Assembly: GCF_000526635.1 (NCBI RefSeq)
Contig: NZ_JAGL01000009.1
Coordinates: forward strand, 164 to 64,163
Direction: 5' to 3'
Length of the DNA: 64,000 nucleotides
From: Aminobacter sp. J41
GTDB lineage: Bacteria; Pseudomonadota; Alphaproteobacteria; Rhizobiales; Rhizobiaceae
Shown here: positions 20,492 through 30,073 of the stretch, one piece after another
How the letters are laid out: each line of letters begins with the position of its first letter
Position numbering within the stretch: the stretch's first letter is position 1
Notes under the pieces: generated by a model
Seen by the model: only the letters and a program-made list of their open reading frames with translations
What the model was told of the DNA's origin: nothing
Database searches by the model: none
Program-made: the position numbers and the translations under genes

Positions 20492-21595
20492 TCAGACTCG
20501 TCCCTCGCGCAGCCACTTCTTCAGCCGCGGAAAGTCGTCCCGCTCAAGCGATTCAGCAACATGCTGGCCAACCGCCGCCCCGAACTTGTAGCCGTGCCCG
20601 GAGCAGGCCGAGACGATCGTGCATTTTTGCCGCTGCTGAGCAAAGAAGCGCTCGTCCTTCGTGAAGGTGTAGGCGCAGGTCACCGTGTCGGTGACCGTGT
20701 ACTCGTCCACCTTAGCGATCGGCGGGGCAAACAGTTTGAGGATGTCGCGCCCCTCACCATCGTAAGGCACCCTGTTCCGGTCGGGATCGTCATCGGCAAA
20801 GCGGTGCGCCCCAGCGCCGAATTTCAGACCACCCTCGCCCGATGGCGGGATGATGTAGCCGTCGGTCGTGCCGCCGACGTCGAGGATCACCGGCGCGCGG
20901 GACCAGGCTTCCCTGAGGTCTGCAGGCGGTTCGAGATAGACGACAGCGGTACGCTGAACCGACAGTGTCGAGGCGAGATCAGGAAATAGCTTCGTCACCC
21001 ACGCACCGGCGGTGACGACAACGTGATCCGCGGTGATCGTGCTGCCATCCGCAAGCCGCACCGTGCCGGTATCTGTCTCGATCTCTTCGACACGGACATG
21101 CTCGCGCAGGTCGCAGCCGTTACCGCGCAGCCACTCCGCAATGCCTGAGGCAATGCGCCGGCAATGCAGCGCCCCACCCTCGACAGAGTGAAAGGCATAG
21201 CGGAACGAGCCCGGCTCAAGGAATGGCCAGCGCTCGCATGCCGCATCCGGCTGCAGCAGCTGGAAATCCCAGCCGCCGGCGCTCATTCCCTCAAGATAGA
21301 TTTCCGCCTCGTCGCCCTGTACGCGCGAGATGCACATGAAGCCGCGCGGATCGTAGTGGCTCTGGCCAAGGTCGCGCCAGAGTTCGTCCCAGGCGAGATA
21401 GGCGTCTGTGATCGCCTCGCCGTAACCAGTGCTGGCAGGATAGGCGCGACGGATGATGCGGTGATGGTCGCCGGAAGCCGACAGCGGGTTCGGGATCGAC
21501 CCCTGCTCAAGCAACGTGACCTCGTGCCCGCGCCGGGTCAGCGCCCAGGCTGTCGATAGGCCGGCAATGCCGGCACCTACCACAGTCGTCTTCAT
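20492..21595 (-). CDS. FAD-dependent amino acid oxidase (DAO/SoxA family)
   Basis: This 367-residue flavoprotein opens with the dinucleotide-binding motif VVGAGIAGLSTAWALTRRGHEVTLLE (GxGxxG plus terminal Glu). A second C-terminal FAD contact reads ACSGHGYKFGAAVG. The pattern is that of the sarcosine / N-methyltryptophan oxidase family, enzymes that oxidise N-methylated amino acids or amines; the substrate is not determined. The start is ATG 21595 with GAGGGAGG upstream. It is last in a probable leftward metY-cupin-oxidase operon, with a 27-bp gap to the cupin gene. Confidence 0.82.
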   Translation of the reverse strand: MKTTVVGAGIAGLSTAWALTRRGHEVTLLEQGSIPNPLSASGDHHRIIRRAYPASTGYGEAITDAYLAWDELWRDLGQSHYDPRGFMCISRVQGDEAEIYLEGMSAGGWDFQLLQPDAACERWPFLEPGSFRYAFHSVEGGALHCRRIASGIAEWLRGNGCDLREHVRVEEIETDTGTVRLADGSTITADHVVVTAGAWVTKLFPDLASTLSVQRTAVVYLEPPADLREAWSRAPVILDVGGTTDGYIIPPSGEGGLKFGAGAHRFADDDPDRNRVPYDGEGRDILKLFAPPIAKVDEYTVTDTVTCAYTFTKDERFFAQQRQKCTIVSACSGHGYKFGAAVGQHVAESLERDDFPRLKKWLREGRV

Positions 21596-21622
21596 GCGCC
21601 TCCCTCGCAGATGCACGGCTGC

Positions 21623-21973
21623 CTATGTGCGGATCACATATTCCTTGCGTGTCGTTTCAACGACTTCCCACGTGCCCTTGAAGCCGGGCCTGATGACGAA
21701 GGCGTCGCCTGCCCTCAACGTCCGGGATTCGCCGCCGTCTTCCGTCAGGATCGAGACGCCCGACAGAATGTGGCAGAACTCCCACTCGTCATAGGAGACG
21801 CGCCACTTGCCCGGCGTCGACTCCCACATGCCGGCATAGATGCCGCCCTCCGCCTCTTCGACGTTCCAGGTGCGGTGGACCGGATTGCCGGAAATGAGGC
21901 GGTCGGGGGCCGGAGCCCCCTCTTCCGCTTCGATGCCCGCAATCGAGATTGCGGCGAAGTGACTTGCGTACAT
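21623..21973 (-). CDS. Cupin-domain protein (DUF861/EutQ-like)
   Basis: This 116-residue protein is a single small beta-barrel. The sequence ISGNPVHRTWNVEEAEGGIYAGMWESTPGKWRVSYDEWEFCHILSG-type core is followed by LRAGDAFVIRPGFKGTWEVVE, as in the (S)-ureidoglycine / EutQ-like cupins. Metal ligands are not obvious. The start ATG 21973 lies 4 bp after the metY stop, with AAGGCG from the end of metY as ribosome-binding site, so translational coupling is likely. Function unknown; perhaps acts with the neighbouring oxidase. Confidence 0.75.
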   Translation of the reverse strand: MYASHFAAISIAGIEAEEGAPAPDRLISGNPVHRTWNVEEAEGGIYAGMWESTPGKWRVSYDEWEFCHILSGVSILTEDGGESRTLRAGDAFVIRPGFKGTWEVVETTRKEYVIRT

Positions 21974-21977
21974 CGGC

Positions 21978-23261
21978 TTACGCCTTTGCCAGTGCCTGCT
22001 CCAGGTCGGCAATGATATCAGCCACGTCCTCGATGCCAACCGAGATACGGATCACGTCCGGACCGGCGCCGGCAGCGACCTTCTGCTCGTCGGTGAGCTG
22101 GCGGTGCGTGGTCGAAGCCGGGTGGATGATCAGCGACTTGGTGTCGCCGATGTTGGCGAGGTGCGAGAACAGCTCGACGCCTTCCACGACCTTCACGCCG
22201 GCCTCGAAGCCGCCCTTGAGGCCGAAGGTGAAGACGGCGCCCGAGCCCTTTGGCGAGTACTTCTGCTGCAGGGCATGGTTCGGATCGTCCGGCAGGCCCG
22301 GATAGGAGACCCAGGCAACCTTCGGATGCGTCTTCAGCCACTTCGCGACTTCGAGCGCGTTGTCGCAATGGCGCTGCATGCGCAGCGGCAGCGTCTCGAG
22401 GCCGGTGGCGATCAGGAAGGCGTTGAAAGGCGAGATGGTCGGGCCAAAGTCGCGCAGGCCGAGCACGCGGCAGGCGATCGCAAAGGCGAAGTTGCCAAAG
22501 GTCTCGTGCAGGACGATGCCGGCATATTCCGGACGCGGCTCGGACAGCATCGGGTAGTTGCCCGACTTCGACCAGTCGAAGGTGCCGCCGTCGACGATGA
22601 TGCCGCCCATCGAGTTGCCGTGGCCGCCGATGAACTTGGTCAGCGAGTGGACGACGATGTCGGCGCCGTGCTCGATCGGACGGACGAGGTAAGGGCTCGC
22701 CATGGTGTTGTCGACGATCAGCGGCAGGCCGTGACGGCGGGCAATGTCGCCGATCTTCTCGATGTCGACGAAGGTGCCGCCCGGATTCGCCAGGCTCTCG
22801 ATGAAGATCGCGCGGGTGCGCTCATCGATCTGGCTCTCAAAGGAGTCGAAGTCCTGCGGGTCGGCCCAGCGGACCTCCCAGCCGAAATTCTTGAAGGCGT
22901 GGCCGAACTGGTTGATCGAACCGCCGTAGAGCTTCCGAGCGGCGACGAAGTTGTCGCCCGGGCGCATGATGGTGTGGAACACCAGCAGCTGGGCGCCGTG
23001 ACCGGACGAGGTGGCGACGGCTGCGGTGCCGCCCTCGAGGGCTGCAACGCGCTCCTCCAGAACCGCCTGGGTCGGGTTCATGATGCGCGTGTAGATGTTG
23101 CCGAACGCCTTCAGGCCGAACAGCGACGCCGCGTGATCGACGTCATCGAACACGAAAGACGTCGTCTGGTAGATCGGCGTGGCACGAGCGCCGGTCGCAG
23201 GGTCAGGCTGGGCGCCTGCATGAACCGCGAGCGTATTAAAACCGGGCGTGCGCTGAGACAT
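21978..23261 (-). CDS. metY: O-acetylhomoserine aminocarboxypropyltransferase
   Basis: This 427-residue PLP enzyme of the Cys/Met metabolism family makes homocysteine (or methionine) from O-acetylhomoserine and sulfide (or methanethiol). The PLP lysine is in DIVVHSLTKFIGGHGNSMGG. The N-terminus FNTLAVHAGAQPDPATGARATPIYQTTSFVF is typical of MetY. Full length. First of a leftward operon with the cupin and oxidase genes. No SAM-II type riboswitch could be recognised in the 140 bp upstream. Confidence 0.92.
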   Translation of the reverse strand: MSQRTPGFNTLAVHAGAQPDPATGARATPIYQTTSFVFDDVDHAASLFGLKAFGNIYTRIMNPTQAVLEERVAALEGGTAAVATSSGHGAQLLVFHTIMRPGDNFVAARKLYGGSINQFGHAFKNFGWEVRWADPQDFDSFESQIDERTRAIFIESLANPGGTFVDIEKIGDIARRHGLPLIVDNTMASPYLVRPIEHGADIVVHSLTKFIGGHGNSMGGIIVDGGTFDWSKSGNYPMLSEPRPEYAGIVLHETFGNFAFAIACRVLGLRDFGPTISPFNAFLIATGLETLPLRMQRHCDNALEVAKWLKTHPKVAWVSYPGLPDDPNHALQQKYSPKGSGAVFTFGLKGGFEAGVKVVEGVELFSHLANIGDTKSLIIHPASTTHRQLTDEQKVAAGAGPDVIRISVGIEDVADIIADLEQALAKA

Positions 23262-23363
23262 GGAATTCCTCCTGGCGGTTGTGTCGTTAGGGCATTGATC
23301 GCAAAGCCCACGCGCAAACGCAAAGAGGATTTTTCCCGAATCCGATCACGGATCCATTCGTCG

Positions 23364-23388
23364 TTCGGAAAACCGTGAGTTTTCCGAA
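23364..23388 (-). terminator. Hairpin between CoA-binding gene and metY
   Basis: A perfect 10-bp stem (TTCGGAAAAC / GTTTTCCGAA) with a five-base loop, 13 bp beyond the CoA-binding gene stop. T-tracts are short, so strength is uncertain. Confidence 0.55.
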
Positions 23389-23400
23389 AAAATTTTGCGC

Positions 23401-23922
23401 TCAGCGACTGCGGATGCCGAAGCTCTGGAAGCCGCTGCGAAGAAGCGGCTTCTTCGAGGAGATGACGCGGCTGTTGACGCCGTTCCAGCCGATCTCGCCG
23501 GCAAGGCGGGCGTACTCGATCTTCGGGCAGCGGTTCATCACCACCTTGAGCCCTTCCGCCTCGGCGCGCGCAGCCGCTTCGTCGTTGCGGACCGTCAGCT
23601 GCATCCAGATGACCTTCGGCTTCGGGTCGAGCGCGAGCGCTTCCTCGACGATCGGAGGCACCGCGCTCGAGGCGCGGAAAATGTCGACCATATCGATCGG
23701 CTCGGGGACATCCGCGAGCCTGGCATAGGTCATGCGGCCGAGGATCTCCTTGCCTGCGTGACCCGGATTGATCGGGTAGACGGTGTACCCCTTATCGATC
23801 AGGTACTTCGTCACGAAAAAGGACGGGCGCACGTCATTGGCCGAGGCGCCGACGATGGCGACGGTCTTCACCTCGCGCAGGATGCCGGAAATGTAGGAAT
23901 TGTCGTAGTTGTCGTGGTTCAT
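23401..23922 (-). CDS. CoA-binding domain protein
   Basis: This 173-residue protein is a single Rossmann-type CoA-binding domain. It shows VKTVAIVGASANDVRPSFFVTKYLIDKGYTVYPINP, with the glycine-rich loop VGAS, followed by VDIFRASSAVPPIVEEAL and a C-terminal RCPKIEY. Homologues (YccU-like) occur widely; the role is not established. It lies between metY and the enoyl-CoA hydratase in the same direction. Confidence 0.82.
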   Translation of the reverse strand: MNHDNYDNSYISGILREVKTVAIVGASANDVRPSFFVTKYLIDKGYTVYPINPGHAGKEILGRMTYARLADVPEPIDMVDIFRASSAVPPIVEEALALDPKPKVIWMQLTVRNDEAAARAEAEGLKVVMNRCPKIEYARLAGEIGWNGVNSRVISSKKPLLRSGFQSFGIRSR

Positions 23923-23995
23923 TTAAGGCGGCTTCTCTTCAATCTCGCATGGCCGCTCGAAGCGGCGCTGTTTTCAACTCATGAGGCGCTGCCGC

Positions 23996-24853
23996 CTACT
24001 TGCCCGTCCATTCCGGCGTGCGCTTCTCGATGAAGGCCGAGATGCCCTCGCAAGCGTCATGCGTCAGCATGTTCTCGACCATCACCCGCGCCGTGTACTC
24101 ATAGGCTTCCGACAGGCTCATTTCGGCCTGGCGATAGAAGGCTTCCTTGCCGATCTTCAACGTCAGGGGCGATTTCGAGGCGATCGTCTCGGCGTACTTA
24201 TTGACCACCTGCTGCAGGTATTCTTCCGGCACGATGCGATTGATCAGGCCGAACTCGCGCGCCGTCCCGGCGTCGATCTGCTCGCCTGTCAGCAGCATCT
24301 CCATCGCATGCTTGTTGGAGACATTACGCGACAGGGCAACCATCGGCGTCGAGCAGAACAGGCCAATGTTGACCCCCGGTGTGGCAAACGTCGCCTTGTC
24401 GGTGGCAATTGCGAGATCGCAGCTAGCAACGAGTTGACATCCCGCCGCGGTTGCAACGCCCTTCACTTCGGCTATGACCGGCTTTGGCAGGCGCACGATC
24501 GACTGCATCAGCGTGGCGCAGATCTTCATCGTCTGCTCGTAGAAGGCTTCGCCGCCGTCGGGATCAGAGCGGTGCGCCGCCAATTCCTTGAGGTCGTGCC
24601 CCGCGGAAAACACCTTTCCGGCAGATCCCAGCACCACGACGCGCACGGACGCATCGTCGCGTGCCTCGTCCAGCGCTTCCTGCAGCTCCGTCATCATCCG
24701 AACGGATAGTGCGTTCGCAGGAGGGTTCGCCAGCGTCAGCCGCAGCACGCCTCCCGTCTGCTCCTTACGGACCGGCCCTGGTGCCTCGTTCTGCTTTTCG
24801 ATCGCCGCCATGCTGCTCACCCGCGTATCCATGCTTTTCTGGAAACTAAGCAT
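23996..24853 (-). CDS. Enoyl-CoA hydratase/isomerase family protein
   Basis: This 285-residue crotonase-fold protein has the oxyanion-hole segments FSAGHDLKEL and ATAAGCQLVASCDLAIA, and a C-terminal helix EGISAFIEKRTPEWTGK. The typical catalytic Glu pair is not clear at the second position (IGLFCSTPMVAL), so the activity may be other than crotonyl-CoA hydration. Three in-frame ATGs (24853, 24832, 24811) are possible starts; 24853 is used because AAGGCG precedes it. It is divergent from the thioesterase gene with about 70 bp between. Confidence 0.8.
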   Translation of the reverse strand: MLSFQKSMDTRVSSMAAIEKQNEAPGPVRKEQTGGVLRLTLANPPANALSVRMMTELQEALDEARDDASVRVVVLGSAGKVFSAGHDLKELAAHRSDPDGGEAFYEQTMKICATLMQSIVRLPKPVIAEVKGVATAAGCQLVASCDLAIATDKATFATPGVNIGLFCSTPMVALSRNVSNKHAMEMLLTGEQIDAGTAREFGLINRIVPEEYLQQVVNKYAETIASKSPLTLKIGKEAFYRQAEMSLSEAYEYTARVMVENMLTHDACEGISAFIEKRTPEWTGK

Positions 24854-24922
24854 GTGACGCCTTGAAGGAAAGCGGCGAAACGGCAAAAGTCCGCTCCAGC
24901 CACAGGTCCGGGAGGGAAATTC

Positions 24923-25378
24923 ATGTCCGCGCTGACGCCAGTAATGAGCGCCGCCACGATCAACGAGTACCTGAACAAGGTCTTTCCGCAGCTCAACAAC
25001 GGGCATCAGGACTACGAGGCTTTGGATATTTTTCCCGGCGGCTGCACAGTGCGGCTCAATGCCTGCGAGCGCCACATCCGGCCCGGAGGCACCGTCTCCG
25101 GCCCCGCCCTGTTCGCGCTGGCGGACATTGGCGGCTATGTCTGCGTGCTCAGCCACGTCGGGCCGGACGCGCTATCGGTGACGACCAACCTCAACATCAA
25201 CTTCATGCGCAAGGCAGAGCCCGGCCCGATCGACGGCAAATGCCGCATCCTCAAGCTCGGCAGGAGCCTGATGGTCTACGACATCGAGATCGTTGCCGGA
25301 CCCGAGCAGCACATCGTCGCGCATGCGACAGGCACCTATTCCATTCCGCCGAAACGCAATTTCGATGCGGTAAAATAA
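24923..25378 (+). CDS. PaaI-family hotdog thioesterase
   Basis: This 151-residue hotdog-fold protein has the PaaI/YdiI pattern RPGGTVSGPALFALADIGGYVCVLSHVG, with the acidic active-site residue on the long helix, followed by TTNLNINFMRKAEPGPIDGKCRIL. It likely hydrolyses an acyl-CoA; the substrate is unknown. The ATG has GGGAGGG at good spacing. It is divergent from the enoyl-CoA hydratase gene, suggesting a shared acyl-CoA role. Confidence 0.85.
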   Translation: MSALTPVMSAATINEYLNKVFPQLNNGHQDYEALDIFPGGCTVRLNACERHIRPGGTVSGPALFALADIGGYVCVLSHVGPDALSVTTNLNINFMRKAEPGPIDGKCRILKLGRSLMVYDIEIVAGPEQHIVAHATGTYSIPPKRNFDAVK

Positions 25379-25440
25379 TACCGCATTCCTAAGGTGCTGT
25401 TTTAGTTAGGTTCTTTTAGACGTTGTCCACCGCCAGCCGG

Positions 25441-25469
25441 TTGACGCGGTTTTGCGCCTCTTCTATAAG
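25441..25469 (+). promoter_or_regulatory. Promoter of rplM-rpsI
   Basis: -35 TTGACG (25441-25446), 17-bp spacer, -10 TATAAG (25464-25469). This is a near-consensus housekeeping promoter, giving a leader of roughly 125 nt before rplM. No known ribosomal leader motif was recognised in it. Confidence 0.75.
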
Positions 25470-25600
25470 CCGCCACAAATGCGGAATGCCTCAAAGGGTG
25501 CCCCGTATTCAGTTGCAGTCAGCTCGCTGCCCGCAACGCAAGCAACAAGAAACGCCTTTACCGCCGATAAAGCGGGAAGGATCAACCGAAAGCAGAAACC

Positions 25601-26065
25601 ATGGCTACCTTTTCGCAGAAGCCTGCGGACGTGGTGAAGAAGTGGGTGCTGATCGACGCTGAGGGTGTTGTCCTCGGCCGTCTGGCAACCATCGTCGCCA
25701 ACCGTCTCCGCGGCAAGCACAAAGCTACCTTCACGCCGCACGTCGACGACGGTGACAACATCATCATCATCAACGCCGACAAGGTCGTCCTGACCGGCCG
25801 TAAGTACACCGACAAGAAGTACTACTGGCACACCGGTCACCCGGGCGGCATCAAGGAGCGCACCGCTCGCCAGATCCTCGAGGGCCGCTTCCCGGAGCGC
25901 GTCATCGAGAAGGCCGTCGAGCGCATGATCCCGCGCGGCCCGCTCGGCCGTCGCCAGATGAAGAACCTGCGCGTCTACGCCGGTGCCGAGCACCCGCATG
26001 AGGCACAGCAGCCTGAGAAGCTCGATCTCGGCGCGCTCAACAGCAAGAACAAGAGGACCGCATAA
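25601..26065 (+). CDS. rplM: 50S ribosomal protein L13
   Basis: This 154-residue early-assembly protein of the large subunit has the typical opening [27 protein letters not shown], core [24 protein letters not shown] and [31 protein letters not shown]. Its stop overlaps the rpsI start by one base (TAATG), so the two are translationally coupled. Expressed from the strong promoter at 25441. Confidence 0.98.
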   Translation: MATFSQKPADVVKKWVLIDAEGVVLGRLATIVANRLRGKHKATFTPHVDDGDNIIIINADKVVLTGRKYTDKKYYWHTGHPGGIKERTARQILEGRFPERVIEKAVERMIPRGPLGRRQMKNLRVYAGAEHPHEAQQPEKLDLGALNSKNKRTA

Positions 26066-26541
26066 TGGCTGACCTTTCTTCCCTCGCCGAACTCGGCCAG
26101 GCGACGGCCGCTGCGCAGCCGGCAGCCCCGGTCCACGTCCAGAAGCTTGACGCCCAGGGCCGCGCCTACGCGACCGGCAAGCGCAAGGACGCCATCGCTC
26201 GCGTTTGGGTCAAGCCGGGCTCGGGCAAGATCATCGTGAACGACAAGGAGTACGACAAGTACTTCGCTCGTCCGGTCCTGCAGATGATCCTGCAGCAGCC
26301 GATCGTGGCTGCGAATCGTGCCGGCCAGTACGACATCGTCGCTACCGTCGTCGGTGGCGGTCTGTCGGGCCAGGCTGGTGCCGTTCGTCACGGCATTTCC
26401 AAGGCGCTGACCTACTATGAGCCGGAGCTGCGCGCTGTCCTCAAGAAGGGTGGCTTCCTCACCCGCGACAGCCGTACCGTCGAGCGTAAGAAGTACGGTA
26501 AGGCCAAGGCCCGCCGTTCGTTCCAGTTCTCCAAGCGCTAA
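26065..26541 (+). CDS. rpsI: 30S ribosomal protein S9
   Basis: This 158-residue small-subunit protein has an alphaproteobacterial N-terminal extension (about 35 residues, Ala-rich). The core follows: [29 protein letters not shown]. The C-terminus ends in [17 protein letters not shown], the tail that reaches the P-site tRNA. It overlaps rplM by one base and is followed by an intrinsic terminator. Confidence 0.98.
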   Translation: MADLSSLAELGQATAAAQPAAPVHVQKLDAQGRAYATGKRKDAIARVWVKPGSGKIIVNDKEYDKYFARPVLQMILQQPIVAANRAGQYDIVATVVGGGLSGQAGAVRHGISKALTYYEPELRAVLKKGGFLTRDSRTVERKKYGKAKARRSFQFSKR

Positions 26542-26566
26542 TCGCGCCGGGATATCGGACAAAGGA

Positions 26567-26594
26567 AAAGCGGGCCTTCGGGTCCGCTTTTTTT
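26567..26594 (+). terminator. Terminator of rplM-rpsI
   Basis: Stem AAAGCGG-GCC / GGTCCGCTTT with a TTCG tetraloop followed by seven T residues. Classical intrinsic terminator 25 bp after rpsI. Confidence 0.9.
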
Positions 26595-26650
26595 GTTGCA
26601 CAGCGTCTGCATCCGTCCAATAGCTTCGTTCCACATCGTGGGAGACGCCA

Positions 26651-27610
26651 ATGCCATCGAATGCAATCGACCGTGCCTTTACCGCAGGAAGCAATGTCGG
26701 CAGCGAAGCGGAGCCGACCTATGCAGGTGCCCTCTCCTTCATGCGCCGCCGCTACTCGAAGGACGTGGCAGGCGCCGACGCGGTCGTCTGGGGCATTCCG
26801 TTCGATGCGGCCGTCTCCAACCGGCCGGGTTCGCGCTTCGGCCCGCAGGCGATCCGCCGCGCCTCGGCGATCTTCGACGTCGACCCGCAGTACCCGTTCC
26901 ATCTCGACCTGTTCGAGAACATGTCGGTCGTCGACTACGGCGACTGTCTTCTCGACTACGGCAATCATCAGGAGACGCCCGTACGGATCGAGCGCGAGGC
27001 CGCGCACATCCTCAGCCAGGCTGGCTTCCTGCTCTCTCTGGGCGGTGACCACTATGTCACGTGGCCGCTGCTGAAGGCGCATGCGGCAAAGCATGGCCCG
27101 ATGGCGCTGGTGCAGTTCGATGCGCATCAGGACACCTGGTTCGATGACGACAGCCGCATCGACCACGGCTCGTTCGTCGCCCGCGCGGCACGCGCCGGCA
27201 TCATCGACCCGTCGCGCTCGATCCAGATCGGCATCCGCACGCACGCGCCGGAAGATTGCGGCATCAAGATCATCTACGGCGAAGAACTCGAGGAGATGCG
27301 TGCGAGCGAGATCGCCGCGGCAATCCTGGAGCGCACGGCAGGCGCGAAGACGTACCTCACCTTCGACATCGACTGCCTAGACCCGGCCTATGCACCGGGC
27401 ACCGGAACCCCGGTGGCCGGCGGTCCGTCGTCGGCGAAGATGTTGTTGGTGCTGCGCCAGCTCGAAGGGCTGGACATCGTCGGGGCCGATGTCGTCGAGG
27501 TTGCACCGGCCTACGATCATGCCGATATCACGGCGATTGCTGGCGCGACCGTCGCGATGCACTATCTTGGTCTTCTGGCACGCAGGAAAGCTGCCGCAGG
27601 CCGATCCTGA
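26651..27610 (+). CDS. speB: Agmatinase (ureohydrolase family)
   Basis: This 319-residue binuclear manganese hydrolase is predicted to convert agmatine to putrescine and urea. Metal-binding motifs are all present: [21 protein letters not shown] and [19 protein letters not shown], followed by the conserved [11 protein letters not shown]. Agmatinase is favoured over arginase or guanidinobutyrase by overall pattern, but substrate cannot be proven. It precedes argC by 82 bp in the same direction, so both concern arginine metabolism. Confidence 0.85.
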   Translation: MPSNAIDRAFTAGSNVGSEAEPTYAGALSFMRRRYSKDVAGADAVVWGIPFDAAVSNRPGSRFGPQAIRRASAIFDVDPQYPFHLDLFENMSVVDYGDCLLDYGNHQETPVRIEREAAHILSQAGFLLSLGGDHYVTWPLLKAHAAKHGPMALVQFDAHQDTWFDDDSRIDHGSFVARAARAGIIDPSRSIQIGIRTHAPEDCGIKIIYGEELEEMRASEIAAAILERTAGAKTYLTFDIDCLDPAYAPGTGTPVAGGPSSAKMLLVLRQLEGLDIVGADVVEVAPAYDHADITAIAGATVAMHYLGLLARRKAAAGRS

Positions 27611-27692
27611 GAAACAGATTCAACTACCTGACAAAGAGAATCCGGCTGGCGACGTAAGTCGCTGGATTCGCTACAAAATCCGGAAAGTGGAA

Positions 27693-28625
27693 ATGAAACC
27701 GAAAATCTTCATCGACGGCGAACACGGCACCACCGGCCTTCAGATCCGGCAGCGCCTTGCCGGGCGCACCGACCTCGAGATGCTGTCGATCCCCGAGGCG
27801 GAGCGCCGCAACGCCGACATGCGCCGCGACATGCTCCACGCCGCGGACATTGCGATCCTCTGCCTTCCGGACGACGCAGCGCGCGAATCGGTTGCGATGC
27901 TCGAGGGCAACAACTCGACACGCGTCATCGACACCTCGACCGCCAACCGCATCAATCCGGACTGGGCCTACGGCTTCGCCGAGATGGACAAGGAGCAGCG
28001 CGCGAAGATCGCTTCGGCGCGCTTCGTCGCCAATCCAGGCTGCTACCCGACTGGCGCGATCGGCCTGATCCGTCCGCTGGTCATGGCTGGCATCCTCCCC
28101 GCGAACTACCCGATCAGTGTAAACGCCGTGTCGGGTTACACCGGCGGCGGCAAGCAGCTTATCGCGCAGATGGAGAACACGGAAGCGGCCGACCACATCG
28201 CCGCACCGCACTTCCTCTACGGCCTGACGCTGTCCCACAAGCACGTCCCGGAGATGAAGCTGCACGGCAAGCTTGACCGCGCGCCGATCTTCGCGCCGAG
28301 CGTGGGCCGGTTTGCGCAGGGCATGCTGGTTCAGGTGCCGCTTCATCTGGACCTTCTGGCTGAGGGCGCGACGCTCGCCCGCATCCATCAGGCGCTGGCG
28401 GATCACTATGCCAGCCAGAACATCGTCGAGGTAATGCCGCTCGAGGCCGCCAAGTCGATGCCGCGCATCGACCCGACCGCCCTCAACGACACGGACCGGA
28501 TGCAGCTCTTTGTCTGCGGCACGGAAGGCAAGGGCCAGGTCAATCTGGTCGCGGTGCTCGACAATCTCGGCAAGGGCGCTTCGGGCGCCGCCGTCCAGAA
28601 CATGGAACTGATGCTGAAGAACTAA
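27693..28625 (+). CDS. argC: N-acetyl-gamma-glutamyl-phosphate reductase (type 2)
   Basis: This 310-residue NADPH enzyme reduces N-acetyl-glutamyl phosphate in arginine synthesis. The NADP-binding start is [19 protein letters not shown], the catalytic cysteine is in [13 protein letters not shown], and SGYTGGGKQ is conserved. The length of about 310 is that of the short type 2 form common in alphaproteobacteria. The ATG 27693 with GGAAAGTGGAA upstream is chosen over a much longer open frame reaching back into speB. Its terminator has been split by a 131-bp mobile element. Confidence 0.94.
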   Translation: MKPKIFIDGEHGTTGLQIRQRLAGRTDLEMLSIPEAERRNADMRRDMLHAADIAILCLPDDAARESVAMLEGNNSTRVIDTSTANRINPDWAYGFAEMDKEQRAKIASARFVANPGCYPTGAIGLIRPLVMAGILPANYPISVNAVSGYTGGGKQLIAQMENTEAADHIAAPHFLYGLTLSHKHVPEMKLHGKLDRAPIFAPSVGRFAQGMLVQVPLHLDLLAEGATLARIHQALADHYASQNIVEVMPLEAAKSMPRIDPTALNDTDRMQLFVCGTEGKGQVNLVAVLDNLGKGASGAAVQNMELMLKN

Positions 28626-28648
28626 AACGACTTTACGGGCTTAGAAAA

Positions 28649-28669
28649 AGGCGGCCTTCTGAGCCGCCT
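28649..28669 (+). terminator. argC-proximal hairpin, T-tract displaced
   Basis: A 21-bp hairpin (AGGCGGC..TTCTGA..GCCGCCT) 23 bp after the argC stop. Rightward it is followed by CAGACTGCTGACAAA rather than T residues. Repeated exactly at 28801-28821. Confidence 0.7.
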
Positions 28670-28800
28670 CAGACTGCTGACAAAGTTCCGCGAGCCTTCA
28701 AATCAGACTTGTTGATTCCGATCCGTTCTCACTTTGAATCTGAGACGTTCCGTGAATCTCGGTCTCCGGAAAGGTGCGTCGAGGGTTTGTCAACAAACTG
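28670..28800 (-). mobile_element. 131-bp MITE-like element, copy 2 (argC-ctaA)
   Basis: Begins CAGACTGCTGACAAA and ends TTTGTCAACAAACTG; reverse-complement orientation of copy 1 at 15308-15438, with the same length and four differences by eye. It is flanked by exact 21-bp direct repeats, each a whole terminator hairpin unrelated in sequence to the hairpin at copy 1. Relative to the upstream gene the orientation is the same as at copy 1 and at the IS: the CAGACTGC end faces the gene. Confidence 0.85.
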
Positions 28801-28826
28801 AGGCGGCCTTCTGAGCCGCCTTTTTG
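28801..28826 (+). terminator. Distal copy of the argC terminator
   Basis: Exact repeat of the 28649-28669 hairpin, here followed by TTTTTG, so this is the copy with a T-tract for rightward transcription. Convergent ctaA ends at 28827, immediately to the right. Confidence 0.85.
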
Positions 28827-29924
28827 TTATGCCCTGAGAACTCTTGTCTCGCTTGGATAGCTGCCCTTCGTCGCGCGCCAATGGGCGGCGGCAAAGCCGA
28901 GCACGATGATTGCGAAGGCATGGTGAGTGATCGCCGGGTGCAGGCTTGCCGCGGTGACAAGCGTGAAGATGCCGAGCACGGCCTGCAGCGTCACCATCGC
29001 GAACAGCACCACCGCTCGGCGGGCATGCGGCGTTCCGGGCTCGGCCCGCCAGGTTGCGAGCGCATGCCAAAGGGCAGCGACGAACACGACGTAGGCGCCC
29101 ATGCGGTGGGTGAACTGCACCGTCTTTACGTTCTCGAAGAAGTTGATCCACCACGGATCCATCAGCAGCAGCTGGTCCGGCCAGATTTTTCCGTCCATCA
29201 ATGGCCAGGTGGTAAAGGTCATGCCGGCGTGAAGGCCGGCCACCAGGGCGCCGAGGCCGATCTGGATCAGCACAAGAACAACCAGCCAGCCCGCGAAGCG
29301 GCGGGTGCCTTCCCTCGCCGGTCCGACCGAATGGTTTGCCAGCCCGCGCGCGATCAACACGGTCGCGGTGAATATGAGGCAGGCCATCAGAAGGTGCGTC
29401 GCGAGCCGGTACTGGCTGACGTGCGTGCGCTCGGCGAGGCCCGACGCCACCATCCACCAGCCGATGAAACCCTGCAGGCCGCCCAGCGCTAGCAACCCAA
29501 CGAGTTTTGGCTTCAGGTGCCTCTCAAGACGCCCGGTGAGCCAGAAGAAGGCGAGCGGCAGGGCAACGAGCACGCCGACGCTGCGCGCCAGCAGTCGGTG
29601 CGCCCATTCCCACCAGAAGATCGTCTTGAACTCGGACAGGGTCATACCCTGGTTGAGCTGCTTGTATTGCGGGATTTCCTGGTATTTGGCGAACTCTTCC
29701 ATCCACTCCGCCTCGTTGAGCGGCGGGATGACGCCGTGGATCGGCTTCCACTCGGTGATCGAAAGGCCGGAACCAGTCAGGCGCGTCGCACCGCCGACCA
29801 CGAAAAGCGCAAACAGCACGAGTATGACGAGGTAGAGCCACCAGCGGACCAGGCGCCGGTTTTGCTGTTCGCGATCAAGGGCAACGGATGGGAGAAGTGC
29901 GTTGGAAGCCGCGTGTTCGGCCAT
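28827..29924 (-). CDS. ctaA: Heme A synthase (COX15/CtaA family)
   Basis: This 365-residue integral membrane enzyme oxidises heme O to heme A for cytochrome c oxidase. About eight hydrophobic segments are visible. The conserved heme-ligand histidines lie in [36 protein letters not shown] and [11 protein letters not shown]. The [22 protein letters not shown] segment is typical of alphaproteobacterial CtaA type 2. The ATG 29924 with GAAGG upstream is chosen over a GTG five codons earlier. Convergent with argC. Confidence 0.93.
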   Translation of the reverse strand: MAEHAASNALLPSVALDREQQNRRLVRWWLYLVILVLFALFVVGGATRLTGSGLSITEWKPIHGVIPPLNEAEWMEEFAKYQEIPQYKQLNQGMTLSEFKTIFWWEWAHRLLARSVGVLVALPLAFFWLTGRLERHLKPKLVGLLALGGLQGFIGWWMVASGLAERTHVSQYRLATHLLMACLIFTATVLIARGLANHSVGPAREGTRRFAGWLVVLVLIQIGLGALVAGLHAGMTFTTWPLMDGKIWPDQLLLMDPWWINFFENVKTVQFTHRMGAYVVFVAALWHALATWRAEPGTPHARRAVVLFAMVTLQAVLGIFTLVTAASLHPAITHHAFAIIVLGFAAAHWRATKGSYPSETRVLRA

Positions 29925-30073
29925 ACCTGATACCTTCACGATGACGGGTGCGGGTGTCGTCGCCTATCCGCTACGTCAAGGCAAGCATAAGCCGCGCGAC
30001 ACGCCGTCGCGGCGTTATTCATTTGCACGCAGTGGCCTCGCAGCATAGAACGCCGCGTAAAGGAAGAATAGCG

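Noticed and set aside
22104-23378. A 424-codon open frame antisense to metY
   Set aside because: metY is clearly the real gene; the antisense frame lacks any domain.
23262-23400. Possible SAM-II riboswitch upstream of metY
   Set aside because: The expected pseudoknot sequences could not be found; the only strong structure is the hairpin after the CoA-binding gene.
28729-29457. A 242-codon leftward frame crossing the MITE and ctaA
   Set aside because: It spans the mobile element and the terminator and is out of frame with the real ctaA gene.
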